A stretch of 64,000 nt of DNA from Sisyra terminalis. Taxonomy: Eukaryota; Arthropoda; Insecta; Neuroptera; Sisyridae. The notes below the pieces were generated by a model that did not search any database, was not told the DNA's origin, and saw nothing but the letters and a program-made list of their open reading frames with translations. The DNA lies in the NCBI GenBank assembly GCA_958496175.1, contig OY292278.1, forward strand, positions 8,060,001-8,124,000, read 5' to 3'. Below are positions 22,900-34,032 of the stretch, piece by piece. The translations under genes were made by a program, and so were the position numbers. Numbering within the stretch: the first letter of the stretch is position 1; each line of letters starts with the position of its first letter.

Positions 22900-24445
22900 T
22901 GTTGAAAAAAGCATTAAAAGGCATTTTAAATGTTCAAAAAACCCATTAAAAGTCGTTTAATGTTATTAAAGAAATTTTAAATGTAATGATTTCAAAATGC
23001 CTCTAAATGTCTTTTTTAACAGGGTACTATATTTTATTAAATTGTTACAGGTGAAATTGGTTTGGAAGATGTTTAGGCAACCAGAAAACAATACAAAAAA
23101 CATTAGGTGGATATTCTAATGGATGATTCTGGTTCTAAAGGATCATTGTAAAGTTTGGTAATCAAATTCAATGCTTTTTTAAAGTTTGAGCCATTAATTT
23201 AATTGAATAAAATATTAAAAACATGTATGTATAATTTCTGTTTTGTCTGAAATAATTTTGAGAAACTAACGATTTTTAGTAAACAAAATAGGTCAAAGAA
23301 CATTAAATTTATCATAATATATTCCAAAAATTCTACTACTCCCAATGAATAATCTCTTCTTTGGGTTCATTTGTTACATGAAAAATATAAACCGAACATG
23401 GTATAATGCCCATTGAGCTAGTAGGGTGCCTCTGGGCAAAATACCACAAGGTGAACGAACGCCTCCTCCTGTTGTTGTCATTTTAACATATCAAGTACCC
23501 AAATAAATTTCAAACTTAAATACATTCGTTCGATTTATTTGGTATGGAGATTAAAAAGGTAACAATTCAATTCTGGCCTCGTTTGGGGGCCGATTCTAAT
23601 CTTCTCAAAACGGGACAGTTCAAATTTCAAAATTTAAAAGTTTATAGTGCTTTCTATAAAATGAAACAATGGTACTTTCGTCCGAGGAACGTATAAATGT
23701 TTGAATTTTTTGGAATAAGAACTTTATATAATATTTTAGGAAATATCTTGTATGGTTCAAATTAAGTTGGTAGATATTCTATTTGGAATAAGTCCAAGAT
23801 TTCAATAAATCTATTTTTTTGGAGTTTTCCAATTTTTCTTCTACAACATCAAGTGTGAATCCTTTTCCTCTGAGAATATGAAGATAATACACGTTTGCGT
23901 TCTACTACAAAAAAAATATTTCATAAATAATTTTTTATACAAAAATTACCGACTTTCAATACTCATTGCTATTACTTATTTTTAAGTTACATTACCCAGA
24001 AATTAACAGTATCTAAAAAAGCTTTTACAGTTCTTTTTGCCTTTAGAATTCCTATGTGTGATTTTCCTAATTAGTTATGGCACATTATGATGCACAGTAA
24101 ATATATGATGCAACGCCAGTTGCATATTTAAATGATATTTTTTAAGAAGTTAAGGCGATGGAAAAACTTCGGTTTTAAGAAAATTGTTTTCTAAAAAGAA
24201 TATGTCATTAAGGAAAAAAGATTTGCAAAAGATTATATTAAAAAATTATTCGATAAACTAAGAAAAACTTGACAAAAAGTTACGTTAGGCATTATAAAGC
24301 AATATCATAAATCAATATTTTTTTTCAATGATTTATTTCCCCTGAAGCTTACAAAAGCTTTACTGATTTTAACTTTGTTTTCCAATAAAGTTTTGATTGG
24401 TAAAGTGGCAAAGAAAATGAGTCAATTTTTCACAACGTTGAACTT
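22900..24445. other. Intergenic, nothing recognised
   Basis: AT-rich; short simple motifs such as repeated ATTAAAAG/CATTTTAAATG near 22910-23030. No coding signal. Confidence 0.5.
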
Positions 24446-24451
24446 ATATTA

Positions 24452-25172
24452 GGTGCATCGGAAAGTAATTTCGTTTTTAAGCCAACAGTAATTCAATTTC
24501 CATTTATTTGCTTATAAATTATTTCAACATGGTACTAAAGACATTTCATGATAAGAGTGACTTATTAACCTAAAGACCAAAAACCCGAAGGGTTTAAATT
24601 CAATAACTTTCAGTTTTCCATCTGACACCAAAGAAGAATGGTAAAAAAATTATCCACTAAGAAGTAAAGGGAGAAAATGTTGCCAAATATAAATCAGAAA
24701 GTCAAAAGATCTGTCGAATAATTCTAATCGATAGTTAATAATAAGTGGTATAATAATACCAAATGTAAACTGAGAAAATTCTATGCTGTAACACGGAAAT
24801 GCAACACTTCTCTGCAGAAGAAAAGTCCTGGAAGAAACTAACGAATTATGAGGAAGAGTGATATTCCGTACCCACTAAAATCAGCGAAAGTTACTCCATA
24901 GAATTTCCATTTATTTCAATATTTAAGACATTCACTATTCACTAAGGGGTAACAAAATTTGAAAGCTTAAGGGATGTTCAAAATGTAAGTTTTTGATATT
25001 TTTCTTAGAAATGAATTGAGTTTTACTAATTTGGCATTAAAAATTTACACTCTAGATGTTAAAACATTGCTACTATTGAGGCTGATTGTATCATTGATTT
25101 AAAATCAATGGTTTTAACAAAATTTTGGGTTTTAATTGTATATTAAAAAACGAAATTACTTTCTGATACACC
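24452..25172 (+). mobile_element. Decayed mariner element (about 720 bp)
   Basis: Terminal inverted repeats GGTGCATCGGAAAGTAATTT and AATTACTTTCTGATACACC match except for two bases. Inside, near 24860-24950, the frame reads PYPLKSAKVTP, a stop, then NFHLFQYLRHSLF. This corresponds to the mariner transposase block around the third catalytic Asp (usual form PYSPDLAPSDYHLF). Stops and missing regions make it non-functional; it is about half the length of a full mariner. Confidence 0.75.
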
Positions 25173-25174
25173 AA

Positions 25175-27070
25175 ATATTTTCAAGGTTTTCAGAGCTTTC
25201 AGTTGAGGCGCTTCGGGTAGAGTCCTTTCTTATCCTTTTCTTCTGAATTGTCTTCCAAAAAATGAACTTTTTTCTCCGAAAATATGATCCAATTAGTTTG
25301 GTTTTTAATGAATGTTTCCAGAGATTTAGTATTGCATTTTCCAAACAAAATATTTTCTTTGACATTGAACTCAATTTTCGCTGAAAATAGCAAAAGATCT
25401 TTAATTTGACTTCTTTCTGTCATAAGCAATACTTACTTCTTAAAGGATAGAAGTCGAATCCAAATTTTCATTTTTTGATAAAAAGAAAATATGAGGCAAA
25501 CCATTTAGAATTGGAAATTTATACTTTTCCCTCAATATTTGGTGTTGGTTAAATCCGCATGAGAGTCATCTTATAGCAGCTTAGTAAATCTCAAATAACA
25601 GCTTAAAGGTATTAATTATAATGAAAATAATTAAGCCATTAAAAATTTCGAATCTGTAAAAATTAAAAGTTAGATGAAATACTTTTTTTATTTTTGGAAA
25701 TTTATCGTTTACGTTTCGTGACTTATTTTGGACTGGGTCATGATGTTACCTTTCTTTCTTCGGAGAAAAAAATATATATTAATTATTAAACATGCGTTTA
25801 AATTATTCATTATCGACTTGACCAGTGTTTTCCAACTTTTTTTGTTCGAATGATGAATTTGAAAAAAATGGAAAATAGTTAAACAACTTTTGAAGTTCTA
25901 CATTGAACTATGTTTCCAATAAAATTGTTAAGTTCTTGATTAAAAATTGAAGTTTTAGCCATTTGTTTTTACTAAATGAATTTCAAACACTTCTTTATCT
26001 TTCAGTGTTTTCTTAATATATAGTTCTGTACAAATTGTGCAATTCTAAATCGAATTTATGGAATTCCACCTTAATATTTTGTATAGTTGCATTGATTTTC
26101 TCTTAAACTCAAATTTTATTGATGAGAGACCATTTAAAAATAAATACAATTGCATGTAATCGGTTTCAAACTGCACAAATTAATTTTAGAACTGTCCAGT
26201 TAATCTTTTGTAAGATAATAATATACATTCAAATCTTATACAACCAAGAATTTAGGGTTTTATGTTAGATGAATTTTCATTGACTTCGAAATCTTCATAT
26301 CAAATTCGAAGCTGAATTTTAAAGAATAAGTTCCATTGGCCTCATCTAAGACTTCTGGTCTTCTTCGATATATCTTGCGCAACCTATGTTATCTTTGTCC
26401 CAGGAAATTATGGCTTAAAATATATGGAAATGAATTACTGGTTGTCTTCTAAAATTAAAAATAATAATTCCTTGATTTTTATGTAAAAATAATCAATCGA
26501 TGAATGAATTTCAGTGATATAATTTCGACTGAAATTCTGTGAATTTTCTAAGAAGATTGTTGTAGTTTTTGATTTTCAAAAATATAGACAAAAACTTACA
26601 AAATTCAATAGTTCCCAAACCAGGTTGGTTTTCGTTTTATTGGTCACTTCTAGTTTGAGAATCTCTGATCGATTTGACAGCCATAAATTGTGTTCTTAAT
26701 TTTATTTTCGGTCCATAACAAGATGAAGAAGAACGAAGTCAAGCCTCTACAACATTAGAAGATTAGAAGAGAGTAAAGAAAAGAAGAAAAAAAAACGAGA
26801 TTTAAAAACACGATCCATTTACAACCAAATAACGGTATTTAGAAGAATAAAAAAATCTACTGTTAGATTTATTATAATAAAATAAAAAATATTGATAAAA
26901 TATGAGTATTTTTTTCCCAAAAAATATTCTCTTGAATCGATAATTTTTATAGTACATATTTAAATTATTAATTATCACTAAAAAATGTTGTCTTCTTCTT
27001 CAAAACAAGCCAGAAAACCAGGTTATTTGGTTTGTTTGGTATATTTATCAAATGATAATAACAAATTTTA
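25175..27070. other. Intergenic, nothing recognised
   Basis: AT-rich, ending in an A/G-rich low-complexity patch near 26720-26800. Overlapping - strand frames at 25156-25429 are short and lack splice support. Confidence 0.5.
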
Positions 27071-27074
27071 TTTA

Positions 27075-27471
27075 TTGCCAAAATTGTATAGAAACTTTGT
27101 CTTTTGTATTCACCAAAGGTGAATGGCTTGTTGAGGAAGATTTTGATGGATATGGGATGGGTGTTAAGTCAAAGACCTTTCCTGGGGATGATTGAAAGCC
27201 CTTGAAAAAATTCGAGTCAATCAAAAAAAGCGATTCATTCCTCTTCGATTCTTCTACTTCAAATCTCATCTTGGCTAAACATAGCGGAACACAAAACTCA
27301 AAAAAAAAACAAACACCTCTGCCTCCCCCTTCTTCCGTCCATCACTCAGGCCCGAAAATCTCGATGGTCTAGCCCAGACCATCATCATCAATTTGATCGA
27401 GGTGAATAGTCTGATATAAAAGACGGCGTTGACCCTCATTCGAAACGTAGTTTCGATTCGGTTTTCACACC
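27075..27471 (+). promoter_or_regulatory. Upstream region and TATA promoter of gene 3
   Basis: TATAAA at 27415-27420 and an initiator-like CTCATT at 27436-27441, followed by ATG at 27472. Upstream DNA is clearly less AT-rich than its surroundings and holds the dyad GGTCTAGCCCAGACC at 27366-27380. The CCAGTATTGCAAG block of genes 1 and 2 is absent, so gene 3 is probably regulated differently. Confidence 0.6.
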
Positions 27472-29640
27472 ATGAAGACATCCACGAAAACACTGATTTG
27501 GCTCATTTTCGGGTTGTGTACCGTCGCGATCCAGGCTCGAACGGTTTACCGTTCCGTTCAGCCGTACGATATTCCAGTGAAAGTTGTGTACGAGGAACAA
27601 ATTGCATATGAAAAACGGGACTTAAAGGAGACACCAGTGCCCCAAGTGGACTCGGAGGCGCAACTAAAACTCGATGGGGTTGCACCTGCAAAATTAACAG
27701 TTTCGTATGACGAAGAAAAAAATGTGGTCAAAGTTCAACCAACGTCTGAAACCAAAACCAAAGGAGTTTCAGAGGCCATACCGGAAAAAGTTCAAATTGA
27801 CCCGGTTACAAAAAACTCAGGAACTCCTAACCAAGACTCTCAAGTCAACTCCATTGTCAAAGATCCAGTAGTATCTGAAGTTTTAAAAGACCAAATCGCC
27901 ATTGAAACCAATCTGGCCGCATCTGAAAATCCAGAAGATAATCAAGTAAAAGCCAAACCAGTGACTTCAGAAGTGAAACCAATCGAATCTTCTGAAACTC
28001 ATTCAAAAATTGAATCCGAAAAAAGTAATCCTGTCGTAAAAGATTCCGTAGTTTCTGATACCAAAACCATTCCGAAAGAATCTACAGAAACTGTTAAAGA
28101 TGACGAAGTTTCCGATACAAAAACAAAAGTAACCGAAGAAGTAAAAGTAATCTCTGATACAACAGATAATAAGAAAAGTTCAGATGAAATCAAAGATAGT
28201 TCAGAAGAAGCCACCAATAACCTGCGAAATTCCGAAAGTCATCCAGCTCAAATTCCCAACTTAAAATCCCAAATAATCGAAGACGAGTTCTCAAGAGATG
28301 CAAATGGAACCAGACCAAATGGAACATTTGCAAATATTCAACAATCAATAAGTAACGTAATCGAAAATATCCGTCCATCTCATGTGGTTCAAGTAGTAGT
28401 AGACCGATTTTCAAATAGAAATTCAACAAACTCTTCGGATTCCTCAAACTCAACGGCTTCAGGATTTCAACAAACCATATCAAACGCGATTGAAATGATT
28501 CGACCCGTTAATGTAGTTCAAGCCGTTGTCGATCGATTTTCTAACCGAAATACGACGAACAACACTAAAGATGATGCCCAAAACGAAAATGGAACATTTG
28601 TAACCAACTTCCAACAATCCCTAAGTAATGTAATTGAAAATATTCGTCCAGCTCACGTGGTTCAAGTCGTCGTAGATCGTTTCTCCAATCGAAACAATAC
28701 CGAAAACCAAACCGATAATTCTTCAACTTCGTCCAACTCCACTTTTGCAAATATTCAGCACGCAATATCCAACGCTTTGGAAGCAGTTCGTCCTGTTAAT
28801 GTAGTTCAAGCCGTAGTTGATCGATTTTCCAATCGAAATAACACCAACCAGAAAAATTCAACCTCCCAATTTCCTCCCTCGCCTACAGAACTTGCTCATT
28901 TACAAGCAGAATTCAACAAAACTATCAACAACTTCCGAAATACTGTCAATCAAGCGTTTAAAGAAGTTTCCAGCACAATTCGGGCCACCAATGAAACGTT
29001 AGATGCTAACGGAAATCGACCAGTTTTGGAATCGATTCAGGCCAACTTTAATGCCAGCGTGACTAATTTCGTTTCAAACATCGATAAACTATTCAGCACT
29101 ATCTTCAATTCACCCAATTCCGAATCAAATTCAACGAATATTTGGCAATCATTTATCAAGGGAATCCAAAGTAGTATTACAGCATTCGCGGGAACTCTCA
29201 TTCCAAACTTCAACTCATCCAATTCTACCAATTCTTCCAATTCCACTCAAGCTGATAATCCGGTTACTTTCGTTCAGCAAACCATATCCACGGGATTGCA
29301 ATCCCTTGCGGATAACATTAACCAACTTTTTACACCGTCGGGAACTCAAAACGATCAGGCGTCCACCGGACCGTTGCAGTCAATTGGAAACTTTGTAAAT
29401 TCAATATTTCGACCGGAAAGTCAAAGTGATACGGCAACACAGGCGAATTTCAATCCAGTTCAGGCACTGTCCAGTGGAGTTCAATCGTTGGTGAACGTTT
29501 TTAGGCCGTCGAGTGACGAGGTGGCCAAACCAGGAGTCGCTAATTCGGTGGCGGAAAATCAAGTAGTTGATCAACCGGAAAATGTTGCACCGCAAACTTC
29601 CGATTCGGTTAAGGAGGTGAAAGTTAAATTGGAGGAGTAA
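27472..29640 (+). CDS. Large secreted repeat protein, gene 3 of 3
   Basis: Single open frame of 722 residues. Residues 1-22 are a signal peptide (cut after IQA). Residues about 60-270 are a charged, Val/Lys/Glu/Ser-rich, probably disordered stretch with repeated VSDTKT/VKDxVVS pieces. Near residues 257-270 comes SESHPAQIPNLKSQ, as in gene 1. Four strong repeats begin near 286, 331, 380 and 426 (pattern FQQSISNVIENIRPxHVVQV then VVDRFSNRN), joined by N-S-S/N-S-T linkers with many potential N-glycosylation sites. Weaker repeat-like units continue to about 690. The C-terminal domain of genes 1 and 2 is missing. No Cys beyond the signal peptide is evident, so it is probably an extended glycoprotein. 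AATAAA at 29807. Function unknown. Confidence 0.85.
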   Translation: MKTSTKTLIWLIFGLCTVAIQARTVYRSVQPYDIPVKVVYEEQIAYEKRDLKETPVPQVDSEAQLKLDGVAPAKLTVSYDEEKNVVKVQPTSETKTKGVSEAIPEKVQIDPVTKNSGTPNQDSQVNSIVKDPVVSEVLKDQIAIETNLAASENPEDNQVKAKPVTSEVKPIESSETHSKIESEKSNPVVKDSVVSDTKTIPKESTETVKDDEVSDTKTKVTEEVKVISDTTDNKKSSDEIKDSSEEATNNLRNSESHPAQIPNLKSQIIEDEFSRDANGTRPNGTFANIQQSISNVIENIRPSHVVQVVVDRFSNRNSTNSSDSSNSTASGFQQTISNAIEMIRPVNVVQAVVDRFSNRNTTNNTKDDAQNENGTFVTNFQQSLSNVIENIRPAHVVQVVVDRFSNRNNTENQTDNSSTSSNSTFANIQHAISNALEAVRPVNVVQAVVDRFSNRNNTNQKNSTSQFPPSPTELAHLQAEFNKTINNFRNTVNQAFKEVSSTIRATNETLDANGNRPVLESIQANFNASVTNFVSNIDKLFSTIFNSPNSESNSTNIWQSFIKGIQSSITAFAGTLIPNFNSSNSTNSSNSTQADNPVTFVQQTISTGLQSLADNINQLFTPSGTQNDQASTGPLQSIGNFVNSIFRPESQSDTATQANFNPVQALSSGVQSLVNVFRPSSDEVAKPGVANSVAENQVVDQPENVAPQTSDSVKEVKVKLEE

Positions 29641-30136
29641 CAATACTTTTGTAGTCATCGTTAGTCATAAGCCAATATTCCTATTATTTATTATATGTAT
29701 TTCTCAGTTAGGTTATTAAAGTAAGTTAAGACAAAGGATACGGAACGAATGGATGGAATCTGCCGATGAATCAAATTCTGGATTCCACAAAAATAATAAT
29801 TATTGTAATAAATATTTATAATTTTTTCTAAAATAAATTTAATAAAAGAAACGTTTCTACCGATAATTTGAGCCCTAAAAAATTGTTATTTTGAATGATA
29901 TTTATGGTAATCTATTGCAAAAAAATCTAAAGGATTTCTTAAAGAAAATGAATCAAAAGTCGTTGGTTGTTTTCAGAATTTCACTTCAAATTTTCTTACC
30001 TCGAAAGTACAAGTTTTAAAAATATATTTTTGATAGTGAATATAGAAAGAGAATACAGATGTTAATGAAAGCTTTGGTAAAAATTTTAAAATATATATTT
30101 AAAATATATAATTAAATATATATATTTAAAATATAT

Positions 30137-30380
30137 GGCTCGTTTATCTTGAAAGTGGCGTAAGTCCATTTCAAGGACGGTCTTTATGATGATTCTTCTT
30201 CTTGTAACTAGAACAAAGTATATTAATTATTTAACTGCTAGGCCTTCACAAATTTTTGATTTCATTTTAGTTGTTAACAAAGACGTCAATTAATCCCTCC
30301 TCCTTAGTATCTTAAGTTCCTACGGTCCTATAGGGACTGTTCTTGAAATGGACTTAGCTTACTTTCAAAATAAACGTTTC
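30137..30380. mobile_element. Foldback MITE (244 bp)
   Basis: Inverted ends GTTTATCTTGAAAGTGGCG and its imperfect complement; the inner arms GTAAGTCCATTTCAAG and CTTGAAATGGACTTA also pair. The flanks are ATATAT repeats, so the target duplication cannot be set. No coding capacity. Confidence 0.7.
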
Positions 30381-31071
30381 ATATATATGTTATGCATACA
30401 CGTATCGGTAATTGATTTTTACTTTTTTTAGCTATGTTCCACCAATTCGATTATTTTGTAACTTTAACATGTGATAGCTAACTAATTAACATATGAGAAA
30501 TATGAAAAAACACCCTCAAAAAATATACTTTTCATTTTTTATAGTTTCCAATATTGTAAAAATTCTAAAAAAAAATATTGTATGAATAAATTTTTAATTT
30601 CTAGTTTCAATTTCAAGAAGATATCTTCAATAGATACTGAGAAAAGAAATATTTACGTTAAGGGTTCTCACCCTCATTATTCCCTAACTATATGGGTAAG
30701 GGACATGAGATTAAGTGTATGTCTATTTTAGATGAAAATTAATTAAAAAAAATATAAGATCCCTCCATTAGACGCGAGTTCAGGTTTTAAATGTTTATTT
30801 GGCAAGATCTTTTCCAATATCTATGGTATGGTTTTGAACACGGAAGTCCTCAAATTGTATTATTATAGAAACATTCTTCGGATATTTTTCTGACCCAATC
30901 AATTCAGGATTGACTTTTATAACTCTGAAAACCTAAAAATTAATTTTGAATCACTAATTGCCAGTTTTCTTTGTTTTATAATTTATAAAGTCGTAACAGT
31001 TACTGTATGGAAGGAAAATCTATTCATAGCCGTAGCTTTTCTTTAAACATATGGTAATCAATAGACTAGGC

Positions 31072-32007
31072 CAAAAAAATCGACTATTTTTTTTTGAAAA
31101 GTATATCGAAAATATTGTTCAAGGCGACAAAAAAAAATATCGGGAAGGTTTGAGCCCTTAATATTTATATTAAGAGGTCTATCATCTTTAATTTCAATTT
31201 TTTATTTGTGCTTTCATTTTTGCATCAATGCTGTCAAACTATCAAGGTAAAAAAATTCATCTGCACATATATTTATAGAAAATTAAATTCCCTACAAAAA
31301 ACGTCTCTATGAAAATTTTTGCCAGACACACCGTTTCCGAATAATCAAGCTTTAAACATTGATATAATTTTTAGATTTATCTTCTTTAATTTGGAATTTT
31401 GTAACTAACGAACAAATAAATATATAGAAATGAATAATATAAATTCTTAAAGGAAATTTAATACTCTACAAAAAAAGTCTCTTAACGTTTTTAAATAGAA
31501 TCATTCATTCAAAATTGATTCAACAACGAAAAAACAATAATTTAATTTTTCTTTCAACTTTAATAGTGGATAGCTTTTGAAAATGTGATTTTATGTAAAA
31601 ACGTTAAGAGACCTTTTTTGTAGAGCATTAAATTCCTTTCAAGAACCTATATTATTAATTTCTATATATTTATTTGTTCGTTAGTTACAAAATTTCAAAA
31701 TAAAGAAGATAAATCTAAAAATTATATCAATGTCTGAAGCTCGATTATTCGGAAACGGCATGTCTGGCGAAAATTTTTAAAGATACGTTTTTTGTAGAGA
31801 ATTTAATTTTCTATAAAAATATGTGCAAATGAATTTTATTTACCTTGATGGTTTGACAGCATTGATGCAAAAATGAAAGCACAAATAAAAAATCAAAATT
31901 AATGAAGACTGACCTCTTAATATTAAGAGCTCAAACCTTCCCGATATTTTTTTTGTCACCCTGAACAATATTTTCGATATAATAGTCGATTTTTTTGGCC
32001 CAGTTTA
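31072..32007. mobile_element. Foldback element, family B, copy 1 (936 bp)
   Basis: Long inverted arms begin TAGACTAGGCCAAAAAAATC and end with the complement. Flanks GTAATCAA (31064-31071) and GTATTCAA (32008-32015) differ by one base, consistent with an 8-bp target duplication. Internal motifs: an interrupted form of the palindrome TTAATATTAATATTAA next to GAGCCCTTAATA, and CTCTACAAAAAAAGTCTC with its mirror copy. No transposase. Confidence 0.85.
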
Positions 32008-32009
32008 GT

Positions 32010-33475
32010 ATTCAATACTGCCATTAAAAGTATTTCCTTAAAACTAAGTTTTTAGAATCCAAAACTGAGCTTTTCATTATAATTTATGGTAATTTTTGTA
32101 ATAAGATATTTGAATTTTACGATAGGGCATTCCCCTATGATGCCACCTTCTTCCTGCAAGTTTGCCATAATCTTAAAAATATCCCCAATTCTTCAAGATG
32201 TAATGTTACAGGACGCATATTTCTGGACGAGTGCCTCAAATGACATATTCCTTGAATTCTTTCGAATGGATCGACAACTGAAGATTTATAATTTCTGGAA
32301 GGTATAGTATTTCGCTTATTTCGGTCATCTAACACTTTTGAATGCCATTATTTCTTGGAAATTCAGAAGAAGAGGTGAGTTAAACGAAAGATCGAATCGT
32401 GGTTGTGGAATACCAGAAAATGAAATTGTTGTCAAAACTTTTTGCTAAGAACCGTTAATGATGATTATCGGGATGATTGTCTTGGATCAACTGCAAATAA
32501 GATATAATCAGGATTTTTGATAAAACAATAAATCAAAAAATAAAACCTTACTAACTTTAGGATTTCAATCCAACTTGCATTGATCATTAAGGCTCATTTG
32601 AACAGATTGTACTATTTTTAAAAATCTTTGTCGATTAAAAAATGCACTACTTCCTTCCTCTTCATTCCTCATCGCTCAGCCACCCTCAATTTTATTATTG
32701 TCGTCTAAAATTACACAATATTTTCTGAGGGCCCCTCAGATATTTATTGGCGGCGTGCCTGGAAATTTACGATCGAACAATTAATATGTGCCACCATCAC
32801 AATGAAGCAGACCTCAATTGTGATCTCGCGAAAAATCCGAAAAAAATTTTCACTCCACAATAGACGGCAGAGATTTGTCCAAAAGTTTGGAGACGATTTG
32901 TGGCCACATTGTGGTTTTCTAATATAACGGTTAATGTTGTCGGCCTAAAAAAAAAAAATCAAAATTTTTATCGTAGATAACGAAGTTCATTAAACTTGGC
33001 TTTTTTTATTTTAATAAGGCAAATAAATTTGGCGAATTTTACGATTTGAGGCCGAATTGGTTTTGGTCCGGTTTTTGAATAATTTGACCGAATGATTAGA
33101 GACGATGGGCCGCACGACTTTGATACGGGGTTGGGAAAATGTTGCCACGATTGCGTCCGCATTTTTCGATTTTTATTTTTGCCATTGCGAATTTGGTACA
33201 ATTAATTCAGGGCTGGCAAGTTCAATTAATCACGGTATCAATCAATCTTCTTGATTACCTAAAAAAAATAGATAATTTTGAGTAGCAACTAAAAAACAAA
33301 ATATAACTACCAATCACAGACATCAATAAACAATTGAATACCGTTGATTGTTGTTTACTGGCTATTCTTTTGTTTTTTAATTGTTTCGTTTATCGATTGT
33401 TTGTACGATTGTCTTTTGGTCACACATTGAACTTTCAACTGCCAATCTAATTGTAGTAACGGATTGACATTCAAT
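32010..33475. other. Intergenic region upstream of Zasp66
   Basis: No gene. From about 32650 to 33220 the DNA is less AT-rich than its surroundings and may hold distal regulatory sequence for the muscle gene downstream, but no specific site is claimed. Confidence 0.4.
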
Positions 33476-34032
33476 GGCCGATGATCAGCAAATAATTTTA
33501 ACAGTCACCTCGACCGTTTGCGTTGGTAGTGTTCTTGTGCAAATTTGTGATGTGTGACCCGTTAACGGACATTTAATTTTTAAGTTTTGAAAGCAAAATT
33601 TGCATAAATTCTACCAAAAAAATAAAAAAATCAGTGACGAAAAAAATCCATCAAAATTTGGATTTCTATAAGCTATGAATTTTGGTATGCAAATGTAAAA
33701 TATTTCAAATATAATCCCTTCAATATCCATTTATGATCAAATCGGAAGTATTAATTAGAAAAAAAATCGCTAAAAATAGACTGGTATATCAACAATGACC
33801 ATGTCTGTATTTAAATTTAACGTAGGAATTCAAATGTTTTGTTTTTCAATTGTCATCGAAAATATTTTGGCACAATTAGAACAATGAATCAATTATTGCT
33901 AAATAAAATCTTTGATTTCGCAATTTGGTTCATCATTAACGATCGATCGTCTTTGAAAATCGAAAAGATTTGACGAAAATTAAAATAAGTTTGTTTGTTT
34001 AAGAAGTTTGAAGAATCGATTGTTGCGGAGAA
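33476..34032 (+). promoter_or_regulatory. Zasp66 upstream region with a consensus MEF2 site
   Basis: CTAAAAATAG at 33770-33779 matches the MEF2 consensus YTAWWWWTAR at every position, 254 bases before the ATG. MEF2 is the standard activator of insect muscle structural genes, which fits a Z-disc gene. No TATA box at a proper distance is apparent, so the start site is not fixed. Confidence 0.55.
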
